In this document: in pieces, positions 8,363 to 17,975 of the stretch
Layout of the letters: each line of letters starts with the position of its first letter
Numbering within the stretch: position 1 is the first letter of the stretch
From: Amanita rubescens
Taxonomy: Eukaryota > Basidiomycota > Agaricomycetes > Agaricales > Amanitaceae
Assembly: GCA_015039365.1 (NCBI GenBank)
Contig: WION01000688.1
Location: 1-24,278, forward strand
DNA length: 24,278 bases
Direction: 5' to 3'
Made by a program: the position numbers and the translations under genes
Notes under the pieces: model-generated
The model's database searches: none
Seen by the model: only the letters and a program-made list of their open reading frames with translations
Told to the model about the DNA's origin: nothing

Positions 8363-11300
8363 ATGCTCGGCAAACGCTCTGCCCCTACTGCCCCTGCTGC
8401 CCCTGCCCTCAAGAGATCCAGAGCCGACAAAGAGAATCAAAACCCGTTAGTATGCCATATGCGTTCATGTCCATCATACTAACCCTTCATTTTCTAGACA
8501 AACCCGCACGTAAGCCTCATATATGCGCGTTTTGTCGGCACAATGACTGATCCCTCATCCTGCAGAGAGTTGGAATCTATCGTCATTACCCTTGCATATC
8601 CCAACTCTATTACCACGCCGTTGCTTCAGGCTACTGGCTTTATCGTCAACACTGAGCACCGAATATTATTATGTTCGGCTTGCCAAGAAGTTATCGATCC
8701 TGGGCACTTCCGATCCCACATCGTCCAAAAACACAAAAATCTCTCTGCGCCTGCCGATCTACAGACCAAGTTTGACAAGGACGTTATTCCTCAAGTCCCA
8801 CCTTTCGCTACCTTTCCCGTTCCCTTTCCAGAGTCTCTCGTACATCAGATCCATGGTCTTGAGCCTCCAAAGGTGGAGTATATGATCTGCAAGGACTGTA
8901 ACCACGGGTATATGAGTTCAAAGACGTTCAACAAACATCCTTGCGTCAAACGCGACTATATCCCCAATCATTCATTTTCTGCCGTTCAACGCTTTTCAAC
9001 CAATCCTCAACATTCTTGGTTCCCTGTCACCCTCCTGGAATCATCACCGCCGCCACCTCTGACTCGATGGGAGGCATTCAAGGAGCAGCTCAAAGCCACG
9101 CCTCCTTGTTCGGCCGATGCGTCCAATACCGACAACTATCGCGTCCTCCGCCAGATTTTGCACAAGGAGCGGTGGATTGAACATGTCCAAGGCAAGGACC
9201 TGGCAAAGCTGAAAGAGTTGGTCTCTTTTTCCGTCAAGAACAAACCTTTGGGTAGCCTTGTTCGGCATATACATGCGTACCTTGCGCATGTTCAAGCTCA
9301 ACTTACGGACAAGTACATTCGGCGACTGATAGGAACGCGTCCGGCTACGGAGCATGAGCATACCTTTGCTCTTCATCACTCGGATGTCGGCTGGGACACT
9401 CATCGCAAATACGCCTATGTCATGGCTGCCGCCCTCTCCCTTCTCATAAACAATGTCAAAAACCCGTCGCAGCATTACTCTTTTGATGTTCCTTTTGACA
9501 TTTTGTCATTATCAGAGTCTCTCTGGGAAGCGTTGAGTGCGGAACATGAGGAAGAAGAACCGGAGGAATCGGGAACGGGGGAATTAGATGACGAAGAGGA
9601 GGAAGAGGCGGAGGAGGAAGAGGAAGAGGAAGAAGACAACGCCAACGATGACGGTACACCTCATAATGCATACAGCCCTTCTGAGGCGAGGCCGCCGCCC
9701 AAGACTAGCCCCAAGGTCCAACAGGCGCTAAACTCGTTGCTCCTGGCCCTATTCTCACAAACGGCGTACAAAAACGACCCGTTTTTCAGTCCATTCACCC
9801 GTTTCCTCGTCCTCGCCTCTGTCAATGCTAGGGGAGAGTGGCAAGCGGCGGGTCGCATAACACAGAAGATTGCGTCAATCTTGTTCATAGGACGGTTGGT
9901 CTTTGCCCAAAAGTTGCTGGATACAAAGGATCAAAACCCGTCGTTTAACACTTTGAGGTACGAGATGCGTCCATTCTCTAGTTCTTTTCTCAATCGTTAT
10001 AGTGCGTATGAACTTGCCATCAAGCCGTCACTGCAAGAGGGTAGCGAGAGCATCATGCCGATGCTCTACATCCTCTTGCGCTGTTTCTTGAGCATGAGAT
10101 CGGCCGACGACAGTATGTTGGTCTTTAACGCACCCGATCTCAGCGGTCAGTCTGCCATTATTGGTCAACACCAACTTCATGTGCAGGACATCGGAGACGC
10201 GTTGCGGGAACTGATGCAAGATATCAAGAAGGAACTCGACGAACTCTTGTTCCATCAACCAGAGTTTGACATGCCAGAGGATTTATTCATTCATGATGAA
10301 CCCAGGTGCAAGGAGTCTGGGTATAGCTTCGCCTCTGATCCACGCAATCGTTGGACCTCGCGTGATGCGAAATCTCTTGCTCATCATGTCCTGATTACCG
10401 ACCATCTTTTCCGACGTTTTTGTATCGAGACGGAAGACGGGCGCATTCTGTGGCAGTCTGTGGCTTGCATGGATCAAATGCGGCTTATCTATAAGGTCCA
10501 AGAGAGCCTCGCCATCGCTCTCATTCTGAGTTCAGGCCAGCCGGCCAGAGGTACTGAGCTGGCAAGCCTCTTGTATGCCAACATCCCCGGAGGATCTATT
10601 CGCAACGTATTTGTGTTATTCAACATGTTGATATTGCGTGGTTCGTACAACAAGACCAGTTTCGCTACTGGAAGGGACAAGACGATGGTCAGAGTGCCAT
10701 TGATCGAAATTGGCAGGCAGCTCATTCGGTTCCTCGTCTTTGTGCGGCCTTTGTATTGCATCTGGCAACGCCAATTCAGGCCAAAAATGAACTCGAATGC
10801 GACGTATTTCCTCTTTGCTGGGCTGGAGCGAGCCGTGACTTCGGACGACTTGTCCTTTGCGCTGCGACAATATTCGCTCAAACGATTCAGCATCCCCTTG
10901 GGCCTGAGCCTTTTTAGGCAATACATGGCGTTTATCACGGCGTGCAATGAGCCGCTATTCGCATCTGTAAACTCTTCCAAGGGAACGACGTCTGCACAAG
11001 AGCAATTCGGTCATACAGGAGAGATGGACCGCATGCATTATGGTGGAGATGAACGTATTCCAGCCGGGATGGACCGTTATACGTTCATGGCTACTGCGGC
11101 CGTCAGCGGAGTTTTTCATATCCTCTTTGGACATGAACCGCGCGTCTTGCGGATGCTGGAAAAAGGGAACGGTATGCGGGCTCACCACTTGGCCACGATA
11201 CAAGGAATCCGCCAACCAACTGCTTCATTACAGCCTCCCGTCCAGCAACCTCATGTAGCGGCCGCCAGCATCGACACGGCAGCGCTGGTGATCACCAATA

Positions 11301-13395
11301 GACTACTTCCCCCACTGGTCAATCACCTCAATCGATCCGTTGCACATGCACATGCTGCCGTCGTTGACCTTTTTTGTCCGCTAAAGGTCAAAGAGGCGCC
11401 AATCCCCTGCGTTGCTCGCCATTGCACTCACCCAGCAATAACGAGGAAACTTCAAGCATTTATAGGGAGTGGATTTAAGAATGTCGAGCAGGCTATGGTG
11501 ACGCAATTGATGTACGAGGGCAAGGAGCACATTTTATATATATCTCCGACAGGTGCGTGTTAGTTTTACCAGTACTATCTCATTCTAAACCGCTTTGCGC
11601 AGGGTCGGGGAAGACGCTTCCCGGTCTTTTCAATGCCGCGCTTCTGGACGAAGGTCGGGTAACGTTGTGGGTCTTGCCTTTACAATCAATGCAGCATCAT
11701 TACAGAATGCAGTGCAACAAGTTCAACATTCCGTGTGAAACGTGGACGCCCAGGTCTAGCCTTTTGACACCAAAGGCGAATGTTCTTGTGACAATGGAGC
11801 TCACACAGCTCCAACAGTTCAAGGACTACGTTGGGAACTTGCGCGTAAGAGATAGATTGGCGAGGATCATCATTGACGAAATTCACCTCGTCCTTACTCA
11901 CTCCTCCTTCCGCTCTGCCATGGAGTCCCTCACTTGGATGGGAGCCGCGGGCTGTCAACTTGTTCTTCAGACAGCCACACTTCCAGTTGTTCTACAAGAA
12001 CGGCTTCTCAAAGCCGTCGGCCTTACGACGTGTCAAGTTGTTCGAGCCAAGACTTGCAGGCCTAACATATCTATGAATGTCATCAAGTGTCCAGCCGCAT
12101 CGCTTCACTTGATCGTTAAACAGTGTTTTGACGATGCTTTGGCGTACTCCACGGAAGGCCGAGTCATGGTCTTTTGCCGCTCCAAATCCAAGGCCGAGGA
12201 AATAGGAGGGCTACTCCAGATTCCAGCCTGCCATTCTGGCATGGACAGGGAGCAAGTCGATGCCGTCCTAAATGAACTCTACTCTGGCACAAAGCGGGGC
12301 GTAGCGTCAACGAGTCTATTGGGAGTCGCCGTCGATATTCCACAGGTTACCCACGTCATTCACGTCGAATGCCCGTACGATATCATTTCGTACGCCCAAG
12401 AAGCAGGACGAGCGGGGAGGGACGGGTCTCCCGTATGGTCGCATATCATTCTTCCTCAAGGTCCGCCCAGACGTGAGGACAAGGATGAAGAGGATGTCTT
12501 TGGAAAGCGAATTTTAGAAGAAATTTTGCAAGACGATCAAACTTGTCGACGTCTTGTCATGCAGGTATTTTTAGATGGCGCGGCCGAGCCTTGCTCTATG
12601 ATGGATGGCGTTGCGCATTTTTGTGATGTGTGCATGGCTCAGAGCTTGCACATGCCTGACAGACAGACAAGTTCAGCGTTCCCTTGGACGAGAGTTCGAC
12701 ACATTTTGCAAAGTCTCTCATTGCCTCCTCAGCTTCACTCGTATCATTCCTCGACGGCTCCTCCTTCTTCTTCTGTACATATACAAACGGCAGCGGCCCA
12801 TGCCTCTCGTCATCAGCCGGCGGCTAAACCACCTAGCGAGGTCCACAAAAGACTCCAAAAGGCCCATCATTTAATAGAACGCTTGGCGCTCACATGCGTC
12901 GGTTGCTGGCTTCGAGGCTTTGAAGGCAGCCATCTACTAGCCGATTGTCCAAGACGGGATGCGCCCACCGATAAAAATTCAGAATGGCAAAAATGGAAAA
13001 GTGCCATGAGGCAAGATTGCGCCAAGCTCAAAGGTGTATGCTATAGCTGCGCGTGCTCTCAGGATGTGAGTAGAATAATTACCTTTTTTGTTTCTACGCT
13101 CTGACAATCTTTCAAGTTATCATATATCAATGACGGGCAAGAAAAAATCTATTACCATCATCATGGAAGCACGGCAGTCGATTGCCGTTTCCGTCAAGTA
13201 TTACTTCCCATGGCGTTTATCGTCGAAACGGAATCAAGTATAGCTCAAGAGTTCTTGGCGTCGCCGCTTCGGGGAGGGGTCCCGATGAACTATGAGATTA
13301 ATCCGTTCAAGAAGTGGATTTGGGGGCAGGCAGGAGGTGTCCCGAACATCATTAATACGCTTCTTTTGTTTTCGAAAACGCGTCATAGTCCATAG
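8363..13395 (+). CDS. Telomere-linked RecQ-like helicase with zinc fingers and tyrosine-recombinase-like core
   Basis: Five exons: 8363-8445, 8498-8509 (12-nt micro-exon), 8566-11552, 11603-13065, 13117-13395; 4824 nt, 1607 aa. N-terminus MLGKRSAPTAPAAPALKRSR is NLS-like. A C2H2-type finger follows (C68, C71, H83, H88) and a second (C140, C143, H156, C158). An acidic run is encoded near 9540-9650. Around residues 690-860 the pattern ARGTELASL (R693), YNK (K728), SLFRQY (R816) and FGHTGEMDRMHYGG (H848, Y857) resembles the R-K-HxxR-H-Y core of tyrosine recombinases. The helicase has TGSGKT (K1031), DEIH (1119-1122), LQTATLP, VFCRSKSKAEEI and QEAGRAGRDG (1293-1302), all intact. The C-terminus has C/H-rich modules from about C1459. 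RecQ-like genes next to telomeres are known in many fungi (TLH/tlh type). Helicase identity is firm; the recombinase call is inference. Confidence 0.9.
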
Positions 13396-13519
13396 TATAG
13401 TTACAACAGGTGTCAAACGACGTTGTGACGCACCGTCGATCTCTCAGCTGTCAAAACCAAAACTCCGACGTCTTCCGCGGCTTCGCGTTTTCTATCTCTT
13501 CCTCTCATCTAATCTCTCA

Positions 13520-15095
13520 ATGTCGAACGCTACCGAATCCCTCTGCACAAACTGCGGCAAGTACAACGACGGGACGGCAACTGCCAGTTCAAGAAAAGAC
13601 CACAAGAGAACTTGCAAAGAACAAGTCGTCGAGGTATACTATCCAGGCATGGCTGGGTTTATCCCCCTGCCCCGAAATCCTAATACTGGTCGGTTCCACT
13701 GCATCCGGTGCAACTGTCAGCGAAAAAACTTGCAAGAAATGAAGGTATGTTGTTCATTGTTTTCGGGGTTTTTTTTTGCTCAACAGCCGGTTAGCGCCAT
13801 GCCAAGAAGTGTCAACAACGTGATGAAGAAGAGACCGCCTCTGATGACGACGATGAAGAGGAAGGGAGTGAGTATCTAGTTGATATGTATTCAACGCCTC
13901 ATCTGACGCGCATATAAGCAGCGGCGGCGACTGCCTCCGATGACGAGAGTGAGTATCCAGTCGATATGTATTCAACGCGTCATTTGACGTCCATAAAAGC
14001 CCGCCATGTCGAGGAAAAAGGGGCTGATACTGCCGCTGAAGAGGAAGAGAGTGAGTATCTAGCCGATATGTATTCAACGCGTCATTTGACGCGCATATAA
14101 GCCCGCCATGTCGAGGAAAAAGGGGCTGATACTGCCGCTGAAGAGGAAGAGAGTGAGTATCCAGCCGATACGTATTCAACGCGTCATTTGACACGCATAT
14201 ATGCAGATAAAGCCGAAGAAAACGAGGTCAGGGAACTGACCGCAGACGTGGAGTCCCCACGCCGACTTAAAAGGAATTTAGAAGATCCATGCTTGGACGA
14301 CGTCCAAGCGAAGAAAACAAGAGCGGACTATTCATCCGCTGTAGAAGAGTACCAGCAGGCCATTGCTTCGGCTACGCTCAAATTCGCTCATGCTGTGCGA
14401 CCTCACCGTTCCTTTTCAACTCTGTTCTCGTCCATAGGACACGTATTAGACGGGTGGATGGACGAAGTGGAACCTCAGCCCAACGTTCAGCCCATGCCGC
14501 CGTCACCATCACCGCAGCAGCCGACGGATGAAGAAACGGTGGTGGCGCCGATGCCTAGGTCCACTCCGCCGCCGCCGCTCGATCCTCACACTCTCCGTCA
14601 ATGCCTGGATCGATTGCGGCTCCATTGCGTCATCTGCTGGGTGAATGGGGATGAACCCCATCCATCCACCTCCAACTGTCGCAAATACGACCCGGATTTG
14701 TTTAGGGTTTTTGCAAGAGAAACAAAGTACAACGATGGTATATGTTTCGGATGCGGAATACCGCAATTCGTAAGTTTATTATATTCTAATGTTTGCTGTC
14801 CACTGACCATTCATTTCAGTGGAAGTACAACAACACGCGTTTCCACGGAAGCACTTATGGCCGGAATTGTGGGGACGAAAAAACGATGAAAGGATTATTC
14901 GCGATGGTGATCCGCAATTCATCGCTCAATGCGATTTGCGGTAGTCTCATTCCCGGTCACGGAGGCCGGGAAGTGAGTAAAGATGACCTCCTGAGGTGGT
15001 TAAACACCTCAGACAAGAAGATGGAAGGGGCTGCGCCTGCATTACTCATTTTGCAGGCGGCCATTTCCATGAGCGGCATGCCTAATGAATCGTAA
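13520..15095 (+). CDS. Zinc-finger protein sharing the helicase C-terminal module, no helicase
   Basis: Seven exons: 13520-13744, 13795-13867, 13922-13948, 14000-14050, 14102-14152, 14207-14769, 14820-15095; 1266 nt, 421 aa. Two N-terminal fingers: C9, C12, H28, C32 and C61, C64, H77, C81, the second only formed when exons 1 and 2 are joined at the TAG ending at 13794. A highly acidic hinge is built from repeated mini-exons. The C-terminal part, LHCVICWVNGDEPHPSTSNC then ICFGCGIPQF|WKYNNTRFHGSTY...C (C283, C286, H294, C300, C322, C325, H339, C347), matches the end of the upstream helicase (LTCVGCW...H...C, CYSCACSQD|...HHHGST...C), including a phase-0 intron at the same place. It lies 124 bases behind the helicase, same strand. 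Inference: a satellite protein derived from a helicase-type gene by loss of the recombinase and helicase parts, perhaps targeting the same sites. No enzymatic function visible. Confidence 0.8.
13868..14206 (+). repeat. Tandem 102-bp exon-plus-intron units inside a gene
   Basis: Four introns (13868-13921, 13949-13999, 14051-14101, 14153-14206) are copies of one sequence: GTGAGTATCYAGYYGATA, then TATTCAACGC and CATYTGACG...CATATAAG. Exons 14000-14050 and 14102-14152 are identical 51-nt sequences (encoding RHVEEKGADTAAEEEE), each followed by a ~51-nt intron, so the unit is 51 coding plus 51 non-coding bases. All junctions are phase 1. The first acceptor ends AAGCAG, a tandem acceptor that could add or drop one alanine. 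Confidence 0.88.
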
Positions 15096-15741
15096 TTATT
15101 ATTTGTATTTGATTAATATTCCGAGGCCTGAAAGGACTCGGTACGTATGCTACGCGCTCCAGGCAATTCCCGCTCAAGTGCTCTTCGGTCAAACCCGACC
15201 TATACTCTGAGACGCGAGACGTATGCTACGCGCGGCAACTCCGCTTTTTGGCGAGACCCGACGTATGCTTGCTGGCCACAGCAACATGCTCTTCGGTGAC
15301 AACATGTGCTACGCTGCGCCTTCACACTTGGGGCATTACTCGCTTCGACGAGACGCGTGACCATGATGCTTTTTAGATTTGGACGCGACCTTTCCCCAAC
15401 GCATGCCAGGCGCAGAGCCTTGGATACAGATGCGGAATTGCGCCTCTTTTTGGTCTCGTTCACAGTTCGCCCTTAATTGTTACACGCCCCTCTGTTTTTC
15501 GCGTCCTGATATCAGCTAACTCTCATACCTGGAGTCCTGACGACGTCCTCTCTGCCGACAAGTTGCGAGACATCCGTCCTGTTCTTTTCTACTTTAATCA
15601 TTTCTGAAAGAATTTTGCTTATTGGTAACCCCGGACTCCGGAGGAGATATTGTGTAGGGTGAGTTGTCGCGTTATCCGCGCAATGCCCTCTTCTGACGTG
15701 GCGCGCAGAAAGAGTTATTCAGGCATGCCCGCATGTTTTTT

Positions 15742-15811
15742 GTCTCATTCCCGGTCACGGAGGCCGGGAGGTATATCGCCATGCCCAATGTAATTATTAT
15801 TTGATTAATTT
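15742..15811 (+). pseudogene. Relic of the 3' end of the zinc-finger gene
   Basis: GTCTCATTCCCGGTCACGGA and the next bases (15742-15769) repeat 14944-14971 exactly. After an internal deletion of about 100 bases the match resumes with CATGCCYAATG, TAATTATTATTTG and TTGATTAAT, the sequence around the real stop codon. It is a short, deleted copy with no open frame of its own. Confidence 0.78.
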
Positions 15812-15888
15812 TAAATTTTATTGCGCACACTGTGACCTTTTGTCACATCACCTTTTTTGGCTGCTTCGTTGCCTCTGGTGATCGTTGA

Positions 15889-15902
15889 TTGACTTTGCGT
15901 CG
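15889..15902 (+). promoter_or_regulatory. TTGACTTTGCGTCG motif abutting the start codon of the next gene
   Basis: Exact copy of the motif in the 82-bp repeats, only two bases before the ATG at 15905. It lies in the leader or promoter of the 646-aa gene and may be a shared element of genes on this chromosome end. Confidence 0.5.
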
Positions 15903-15904
15903 TC

Positions 15905-17895
15905 ATGGATTTCCCATTCGATCTCGGCAGGGTTGTAGCCGAAACACCCGCAGATGGTGAGTGAACCGCTTGATAATTCAGATCCCTCAATCGAAACCAT
16001 TATCAGCTACGATTGGAGCTTTCGATGGCCGCGTTGCCTGTCACTTTGGGCAACATGGCAAATATTTGATCACTTCCCCCAATGCCGATTACATCCCCGA
16101 GCCTGCGTGGGGAAAGCGCAACATTCGGATTAGAGCCGATTTTCGGTTTGGACTAGACGACTACACGTTATGGACTCAGCCGTATCTCAAGGACTATCCC
16201 CACATGGCTGCGATTCCTAAAAAGCCGACATCACCCAACGACCCCTTGAGTATCATGTGGTACGATGCTCTGGAGGCCGATTTTGTTCATTCGCCAGGCA
16301 GCGCTATCCGCCTCGGCAAACTCGCCTTGGGCATAACCTATCGGTTTCGCACGCTCAAAGAACAACTTGCTTCGCGAGTTATCAAGTACATGCAAAACGT
16401 CAATCAAGCCCCCCAATTCATCGGGCCCTTGAGCACCGCCATGCGTCACTCCCTCATCCGTCTGGAAATTATAGACAGCACATTACAGGAAATGCGGTTC
16501 GGCATCGCCGAATTTCAGCGTTATTATCTCGAACTCTATGGCCTGATGGACTACTTGGAAATATACCAACCGCGTATGCTCGGTTTAAAGCCGAGAGCCA
16601 CCACGGTTGCCGATTGCGTCGGCGCATACGTCTCCAATCCTCGAGAGGCCCAAGAGTTTTTCGACGCTGGAATTCCCCTATGGCTGATGCGTACGGCAGA
16701 TAATTTTGGATCTTCGGTCCCAAATATCCTTTCTATAGCCACCCCACAGCCGCCGTCGCAAGTTGTAATGGAAGACGCGACGCCACCTTTCCAGTCTATA
16801 TTTTCTGGGCACGCCGTCGAGCAAGGCAAATATGCGGCAATGCACAACTTTGGCCGCACATTCTTAATATTCAGGGATCCATTTCAGGATGAGGCGACGC
16901 CAGCCACCGATCGGGATCCTATGATTAGAACTGATCGCCCGTCAGTTTCAAACACGGTGTCGATGCGAGAGTTGCAGCAGCGGAGCGCGGTACCAGGTTC
17001 GGCAGGCAAGTCACCTCGAGTTCATCATCAATCTCAACGCCGCCCGCGCGCTCCTGATTTGGACAAGTTTGTGGATCCTGATAGTCATCTTATCCCGCCT
17101 CAGATGCCCATCTGGTCTACTGCTTTGAAAGAAGTGGAGCGGAATGATTTGCAAGGGAAAGAATCAGAGCTCAGAAAGTATGCGTTTCCCGAGCCGCGCA
17201 TGTTCGTATCGTCAACCGACAGCCAAAGAAAGTTGCGTTATCTCATCAATTGGCTTCGATTTCGTCAAGGACTCAAATGGCGCTTGAGTCGTGGTGATGG
17301 TGTAGCCCTCCCTTCGCAGTTGTGGAGGGACTTTTTAAACATGGATATGTCGCACATGCCCGATGAAGAGGGGGATACCAAGGCCTCGAAGCGAAAGTCG
17401 ACCGTTCGGGAAATTTTTGGAAATATCGAAACTATCGACTATACCGCCATTGTCTGGCGTGACGTTGACATTGATCCGCAAGTCATGCCCGATCCCCCCG
17501 TCATTATGCAAATCCTTTCTGAACTCTACGAATTGAATTTCCGTTGCGAGCTCCTGGCTCTCAATCGTCGTCTTACCACTCTCACAACCTCTGCTTCAAA
17601 CGACCTTTTACGGAAATGTTTCTATGGCAGCGAAATCTCCTTGTTTCAAATTGTCGTCAGTCAAAATCGCGGCTTTGCCAGCAACAGGCCGATTGACCGT
17701 CGTGAATACGTCACCGCGTTGGTGAAACTCATGTCCAGTTGGAAAGGGTTGGATATTCCTGCAAACTTTTCGCGTATTGATAATTGCAATCAAGTAGAAT
17801 TTCTTGAAATCGAAGAAGCCGCTGCCCGTTTCTATACGCAACAATTTTATAACATGTCTGGCCGTGCTCCGATTATCCCTCACTGTTTGTTGTAA
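15905..17895 (+). CDS. Hypothetical protein of an Agaricomycete-type family, 646 aa
   Basis: Two exons: 15905-15956 (MDFPFDLGRVVAETPAD) and 16007-17895, joined in phase 1 across a 50-nt GTGAGT...CAG intron; 1941 nt. No signal peptide, membrane segment or cysteine motif is evident. The N-terminal third (TIGAFDGRVACHFGQHGKYL; MWYDALEADFVHSPG) is well ordered in composition; a helical middle includes MRHSLIRLEIIDSTLQEMRF and a VADCVGAYVSNPREAQEFFD plus AGIPLWLMR segment; the central part (about residues 300-390) is Pro/Arg/Ser-rich and probably disordered; the C-terminus (KLRYLINWLRFRQGLKWRLS and MQILSELYELNFRCELLALN) is helical again. The FDAGIPLWLMR-type segment recalls a widespread hypothetical family of mushroom-forming fungi; no biochemical role is known to me. 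A truncated second copy of its 3' end lies at 20986-21110. Confidence 0.75.
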
Positions 17896-17899
17896 TACC

Positions 17900-17919
17900 G
17901 GGATATAATGTGACCGTGG
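17900..17919 (+). promoter_or_regulatory. Shared promoter motif, gene J
   Basis: GGGATATAATGTGACCGTGG, 76 bases before the ATG at 17976 and only five bases after the preceding gene's stop codon. It contains a TATA-like ATATAA. One of four near-identical copies, each upstream of a Zn-cluster gene. Confidence 0.75.
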
Positions 17920-17975
17920 AAAATTATAATTATAATTCGGGTCGACGACAAACGCCACAACCCTATCGTCGCGTC

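Larger units (their letters stand above)
15096..15904. other. Intergenic region with short repeats
   Basis: No supportable gene. Repeated pieces include ACGTATGCTACGCGC (near 15144 and 15210) and CCCGACGTATGCT (near 15266, and also at about 3694), so this material is shared with the left part of the window. A relic of the upstream gene's 3' end is at 15742-15811. A CCTTTTTTGGCTGCTTCGT segment at 15851-15869 nearly matches 7750-7768. Confidence 0.5.

Noticed and set aside
7572..8440. Long minus-strand open frames containing a repeated THVDAKSNACLG peptide
   Set aside because: The repeated peptide comes from the 82-bp DNA repeats read backwards; there is no start context or conserved motif.
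9541..9650. Acidic, GA-rich run as a simple-sequence repeat or assembly fault
   Set aside because: It stays in frame within the helicase gene, encodes a Glu-rich linker, and the flanking conserved domains are in the same frame.
13754..14194. Minus-strand open frame encoding repeated LDTHSLPLQRQYQPLFPRHG
   Set aside because: It is the reverse of the 102-bp exon-intron units; the plus strand has consistent donors, acceptors and phase, and joins conserved zinc-finger exons.
17910..17975. An N-terminal extension of gene J upstream of the chosen ATG
   Set aside because: It would need a GTG start and would run through the shared promoter motif; the ATG at 17976 is the first good methionine and is conserved at 21188.
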